Assembly: GCA_003024985.2 (NCBI GenBank)
Contig: PXIH01S0002233.1
Origin: Euperipatoides rowelli
Lineage: Eukaryota; Onychophora; Udeonychophora; Euonychophora; Peripatopsidae
DNA length: 12,579 nucleotides
Direction: 5' to 3' (one strand)
Below are positions 8,808-12,579 of the stretch, piece after piece. Within the stretch, counting starts at the first letter, position 1. The number at the start of each line of letters is the position of its first letter. Made by a program: the position numbers and the translations under genes. The notes below the pieces were generated by a model. That model was not told the DNA's origin. It searched no databases and saw only the letters and a list, made by a program, of their open reading frames with translations.

Positions 8808-8837
8808 TAAATTTGTTTAATAGTTACTTCTTATTAC

Positions 8838-9236
8838 CAGAGGCAGAACTTTGATCACTGCTGTATTTCTGTCAAATATGGGGAATGGTTTGATTCCAAA
8901 CAGTCCATCCGGGTCGGATAGTTTCCTTCCATAAATGATACGATATTCAGTAATTGGCCGATCAGATCTTTTAGGTGGTCCCCAGCTGCAATTGGCGTTA
9001 ATATTAATTCCACGGATCACGAAAATGCAAGTCAAATTTTGCGGTTCATCTGGAACATTGGGTGGAGGAGTTGGACAGTCTGGTTTGATATTGCCCTTTA
9101 TTATGACTTTTAAACATGGTGGAGTGTGGAAATGGACTACAGACTTAGGTCCAATACGTCCTTCAAGATTTATTGGTTTCACACTTGCTTCATAGCGACA
9201 ATCAAACCGTAAATCATAAATGTCAAACTCTAAATC
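8838..9236 (-). CDS. KAL1-like (ANOS1 homologue): Anosmin-1 / KAL1-like internal exon (FN3 domains)
   Basis: Internal coding exon of a secreted matrix and cell-surface protein of the anosmin-1 family. In animals this family binds heparan sulfate and FGF receptor signalling components and guides neuron and epithelial cell movement. The exon reads 133 codons without a stop. It starts after an acceptor ending CTATTTAG and stops before a donor CTG|GTAATAAG, both phase 0. Residues 1-40 end one FN3 domain (FDCRY, then HFHTPPC). Residues 41-62 are a linker with Cys41 and Cys54, spaced as I remember them in vertebrate anosmin. Residues 63-133 begin the last FN3 domain: PQNLT, NCSW (Trp85, B strand) and ITEYRIIY (C strand). 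NLT (67-69) and NCS (82-84) are possible N-glycosylation sites, the first at a position I recall as conserved. Family assignment is from remembered similarity, not a search. The antisense open frame over this exon is a shadow. Confidence 0.88.
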
Positions 9237-10095
9237 CTAAATAGATAATATAAAAATAAATAAAATTATAAAATGTGAATTTTTATATAACATAAATGAT
9301 AAATATGCAAATACAATTCAAATTTTTACAAATTTAAATAGTGTGGTTGATAGTACTTGAACTCGTACTTTACAATGATAGTAGTATTACAATAATGTGT
9401 TTTTTCTCGCATGGCTAGCCCCGCATGTATGTCTCCTAAAATTAATTAATTTCATATGGAAATAAAATGTAGAAACACCACATTAAAGTATTATACCAGT
9501 CTTATATTGCTACAATAATCATAAGAGCAGGAATGTTGATAGGTCCTTTAGGGAAATTGTGCAACCCCCTTGTTCATATTTGAACTCCCCTTATACAATA
9601 AATTAAACTTCCACCTGAGATTTTTATTTAATAAAATATAATTCATTTTGTAAATACTTTGGAAAAAAAATACATTAAACAGCAATGTAGAACAAACAAT
9701 ATTTAAGTTATCATGGGGTTTGCATCTGATCCTCCTTAATAGAATATCTGGACCTTACCGGGGAAATACCCCTGGACCTTTTAAGCCCCATTTACTACAA
9801 ATTCAATCTTAGGTCCCATTGATAGGGACAAATGTTTCAACGTTGGATAAACCATGTCTTGACCATGGACAAAGATTTTGCTTTTGAATAGTCAATTATT
9901 TTCCTGTCTTGGTCAGGTTCATTTATCTCAAGCCATGATAACACAACTCCATCTCCTATGCGGTTCATTGCCATGGGAACATAACCCCTCAATCGCTGCT
10001 AGTTTATTATACAATACAAGTTAGATCAATATATTTTAGTTCGTGTAAACATTTTAATTCTAAACAGACATGTCTTTTTTTCTTCTTTTCTAATT
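9237..10095 (-). other. Intron or upstream DNA of the anosmin-like gene
   Basis: Starting at the acceptor of exon 8838-9236 and reading upstream, this is expected intron. The next upstream exon should encode the front of an FN3 domain, and I could not find it. A less AT-rich patch at 9710-9998 has a short hairpin (GGGG-AAATA-CCCC at 9760-9772) flanked by TGGACCTT copies. It also has a 53-codon minus frame at 9837-9998 that is discussed as rejected. Confidence 0.4.
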
Positions 10096-10669
10096 GATAA
10101 ATAAATAAACAAACAGAAATATATCTTTAATTACCATTATCTTTAGAGTCCTCACACTAAAGTGAACATCATAATTTCATAAATATTAATTGTCATTAGG
10201 CTATATCTATTTGATAAATAAATAAACTAACAGAAAACTTGCTTTAATTATCCATTATGTTTAGAGCCCTCACACTAAAGTGAATGTCACAATTTCATTT
10301 AGGATATATCTATTTGATAAATAAATAACAGAAATCTTGCTTTAAAAATATCCANAAATATCCATTATCTTTAGAGCCCTCACACTAAAGTGAATGTCAC
10401 AATTTCATAAATATTAATTGCCATTAGACTATATCTATTTAATAAATAAACTAGCAGAAATCTTGCTTTAATTACCAATTATCTTTAGAGCCCTCACACT
10501 AAAGTGAACATCACAATTTCACAAACATTAATTGTCATTAGGCTATATCTATTTGATAAATAAATAAACTAAAAGAAACCTACTTTAATTACTCATATCT
10601 TTAGAGCCCTCACACTAAATTGAACACACAATTTAACAAATATTAATTGCCATTAGGATATATCTATTT
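10096..10669. repeat. Satellite block, five units of about 115 bp
   Basis: Units run 10096-10212, 10213-10315, 10316-10440, 10441-10554 and 10555-10669 (117, 103, 125, 114 and 115 bp). Each begins GATAAATAAATAA or a close form, carries TTTAGAGCCCTCACACTAAA in the middle, and ends with ATATATCTATTT or similar. Unit 2 lacks about 15 bp (AAATATTAATTGTCA). Unit 3 is long because of a small duplication next to an undetermined base at 10355. No coding potential. The block lies upstream of the anosmin-like exons, possibly within an intron. Confidence 0.92.
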
Positions 10670-10797
10670 CATATGTTCTGGGGAAAAAAATCAGTTCAAG
10701 CTAAAGCTCTTCTTAATAGTTTTCCCATTCTAGACTTAAATGGAGCTGAGCTTGTTTTCACATTTAAAAAATACTGTGCAAAAATATACGAGTTGAA

Positions 10798-10990
10798 ATT
10801 GTTCTAAAATTATTTCATTTAATAAAGCAATTATTTAGTTACAAAACAAGCTATTACATGGAAAAATCGGTCATGAAATAATTGAATTATGATGAAATTT
10901 CAAATCACTTATATTGTTATACAGTATATACATTATACAGTATATAGATCTTACATGGACTCTTGTGTGGAATTGAAATTTTAGAACAAT
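10798..10990. repeat. Inverted-repeat element of about 190 bp
   Basis: ATTGTTCTAAAATT (10798-10811) is repeated as the exact reverse complement at 10977-10990. Inside lie two TATACAGTATATA words (around 10918-10946). The form suggests a small MITE; no target duplication was identified. Confidence 0.45.
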
Positions 10991-11027
10991 TACATTATCA
11001 TTTAGGTTTAAAATAATTTTTTTAGGA

Positions 11028-11655
11028 TGAAGAATATAATGCAAGACTTTATTATAATAAATAATAATAATACAATCAGAAAATTTATCATAATAAAAAC
11101 TATTTTAAATTCAATATTACTATAGAAAATTTTCCGCTAGGGTTTTCTAAAATAATTCTGAAAATGCATTTAGAAAAATATGAATAAAAAATATAATTTT
11201 ACACTTTAAAAAAAAAAAAAAGTCAGTCTTATTTAGGAATAATATATTTATTAGATTTGAATATTTCATAAAGATAATTGAATCCGTTTTGATAAAGAAA
11301 TTTGACAAATTTTCTGAATGCTATATACTGTATATGTATTTCAATATTATAGATCTTAGTTACATTCTGGAATGAAGAATATAATGAAGAAAAACTTTAT
11401 TATAATAAATATAAATACAATCAGAAAATTTATCTAATAAAACTATTTTTAGATTCAATAATACTGTAAAAAAATTGCCGCTAGGGTTTTTTTTTAATCA
11501 CTAAAACATGCCTTCAGAAAAATGTTAATAAAAAATAATATTTCACATTGTAATAAAAAAAAATAGTCAGTCTTATTTAGGAAGAATATATTTATTAGAT
11601 TTGAACATTTCATAAAGATAATTGAATCCATTTTGACATAGGAATTTTTTGAATT
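11028..11655. repeat. Diverged tandem duplication, period 345 bp
   Basis: Bases 11028 to about 11310 recur at 11373 to about 11655 in the same orientation. Shared landmarks in order are TGAAGAATATAATG, TACAATCAGAAAATTTAT, CCGCTAGGGTTTT, GTCAGTCTTATTTAGGA and CATAAAGATAATTGAATCC. Differences are mostly base changes and homopolymer length. TATAGATCTTA before each copy (10943 and 11348 regions) suggests that the duplicated unit extends further left. No open frame. Confidence 0.88.
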
Positions 11656-11668
11656 CATTGAAATTAGC

Positions 11669-11710
11669 CCAGTCTAGAACGGGAAGACCTATTAAAATAG
11701 GCCAGACTGG
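11669..11710. repeat. Two-step hairpin
   Basis: The outer stem CCAGTCT/AGACTGG (11669-11675 and 11704-11710) encloses an inner stem CCTATT/AATAGG (11688-11693 and 11696-11701) with a two-base loop. It sits at the right edge of the 345-bp duplication. Role unknown. Confidence 0.5.
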
Positions 11711-12020
11711 AAAGTGTTAATATTAAAGGAATAACGAGCTGAAAAAAAATACTTTAAATTCCTGAAAAACATATACAGAATACGATTATGATATTTTATC
11801 TATTAATGACATTTTATAATGTACACAACATTGGAATACAAAAATTAAAACTACTATTTCATTCTGTGTCGTCATAAGCTTAGGATTTAAACTTAACAAA
11901 TTGCAATGTACTTTAATAAGGCAATAAATTTTGTTCTGATCCGATTTTATTAAACAGTAAATTTATATCTCATGAGGATTAAAGAGCTCATAAGAATCAA
12001 TTTAACATGGATCAACCACA
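11711..12020. other. AT-rich DNA without recognised features
   Basis: No open frame or repeat was recognised here. Confidence 0.45.
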
Positions 12021-12113
12021 GATGAACCAGGATAGTGTCCGAATGGACACAGAATAAGGCTCGACAGTGGTTCAGCCAAGATCAGGACTAGTGGCTGATC
12101 CATGGCTCAGCCA
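12021..12113. repeat. Cluster of short hairpins in a GC-richer patch
   Basis: GTGTCC-GAAT-GGACAC (12035-12050) is a perfect 6-bp stem with a 4-base loop. TGGCTGA and TCAGCCA (12092-12098 and 12107-12113) form a 7-bp stem. GATC and CAGCCA words recur between them. All frames on the minus strand close quickly, so this is not an exon. It resembles a structured transposon end. Confidence 0.4.
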
Positions 12114-12364
12114 TAGATTACGGTCTTAGTGACACTCGTGAATCAAAATTAATTTACATTTTGATCTTACACAGTAACCATAATGACGACCAACAAAAAT
12201 AGTTTGGAAAAAAAAAAAGAACCATTTATCTCCATTCTTATCAAAATCCTAAATGAAGACTTAAAAAAAAATAAACTCTACATAATAATAGATTGATTGA
12301 TTCTTAGGTAATTTTCATACTGACTTAATATTTCAACTACTAGTTTTGAACAATAGTAAATAAC

Positions 12365-12579
12365 AGTCCTGACATGGTGGTTCAGTCGGTAGCGATGCTG
12401 ACTGCTATCATGTTGAGGACATATGATGGGAATACTACAGGTTTGATTCCTAGCTTAGCCGGTTATGGAATGGTTTTTTCCCTGGCTTAACCCTTTCGTT
12501 GGGAAACGCGATTAAAGTCGCGCTTTTCAGTGAAGGAGGTTGGTAAATTGCAAAATCATAAGTATTTTAATAATTAGCC
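12365..12579 (+). mobile_element. tRNA-derived SINE, cut by the window end
   Basis: The head carries a pol III A box TGGTTCAGTCGG (12378-12389) and a B box GGTTTGATTCC (12440-12450). Both are close to the tRNA consensus, and their spacing (about 50 bases) is wider than in most tRNA genes. The bases between do not fold into a tRNA cloverleaf that I can recognise, so this is not a functional tRNA. The body after the B box is GC-richer and includes a CGCGA-TTAAAG-TCGCG hairpin (12507-12522). The tail and any target duplication would lie beyond the window. Family unknown. Confidence 0.7.

Noticed and set aside
8935-9195. 86-codon + strand frame opposite the anosmin-like exon
   Set aside because: It is antisense to a well-supported FN3 exon, has no domain of its own, and is explained by the reverse strand's codon use.
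9837-9998. 53-codon minus frame after an acceptor (ACTAG), with VVLSW..IIDY spacing like an FN3 domain
   Set aside because: It has about the right place for the next upstream anosmin exon, but no good donor lies before its stop and the sequence does not match the expected domain. The only strong donor-like site (GTAAGG near 9756) is beyond stops in all frames.
10096-10669. CRISPR array
   Set aside because: Repeats are about 115 bp, directly adjoining and diverged, without unique spacers, in a eukaryotic context.
12365-12460. Functional tRNA gene
   Set aside because: A and B boxes are present, but their spacing is too wide and no cloverleaf with acceptor stem closes; a SINE head explains it better.

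Overview
The window looks like a stretch of AT-rich invertebrate nuclear DNA. It has spliced coding exons with GT..AG boundaries on the minus strand, decayed transposons, foldback elements, a 115-bp satellite block and a tRNA-derived SINE. I see no prokaryotic gene organisation. The phylum cannot be fixed from the sequence; an arthropod or other protostome is a guess.

The one recognisable gene is on the minus strand: the 3' part of an anosmin-1 / KAL1 homologue. Two exons are well supported. Exon 8838-9236 (133 codons, phase 0 at both ends) carries the end of one fibronectin type III (FN3) domain, a Cys-containing linker, and the first part of the next FN3 domain. Exon 8359-8500 (47 codons plus 1 nt) completes that last FN3 domain and starts a short basic tail. 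The 337-bp intron between them holds a 232-bp MITE with a perfect 8-bp target duplication. The terminal exon should lie below 8358, but three short candidates compete and I could not choose. The upstream exons (signal peptide, WAP domain, earlier FN3 domains) are not recognisable between 9237 and 12579; they are probably outside the window or too diverged to see by eye.

Layout along the + strand: 53-554, a large nested foldback element; 1457-1709, the first copy of the MITE; 2433-2710, an inverted pair of gene-like fragments; 2904-3011, a short direct repeat; 3603-3720, a small inverted-repeat element; 4315-5051, a relic DNA transposon with GGTCTC-rich ends and a broken BED-type zinc finger; 5052-6250, a less AT-rich stretch without a recognisable gene; 6250-7780, AT-rich DNA with small hairpins; 7783-9236, the anosmin-like gene end with a 52-bp near-perfect palindrome and a CTCF-like core; 9237-10095, intron or upstream DNA; 10096-10669, five tandem satellite units; 10798-11655, an inverted-repeat element and a 345-bp tandem duplication; 12021-12113, small hairpins; 12365 to the end, the SINE.

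No rRNA gene, functional tRNA gene, CRISPR array or intact transposase was found. No complete new system is visible. The most informative features are the anosmin-like exons, the dated MITE insertion beside a splice donor, the nested foldback and the central palindrome.
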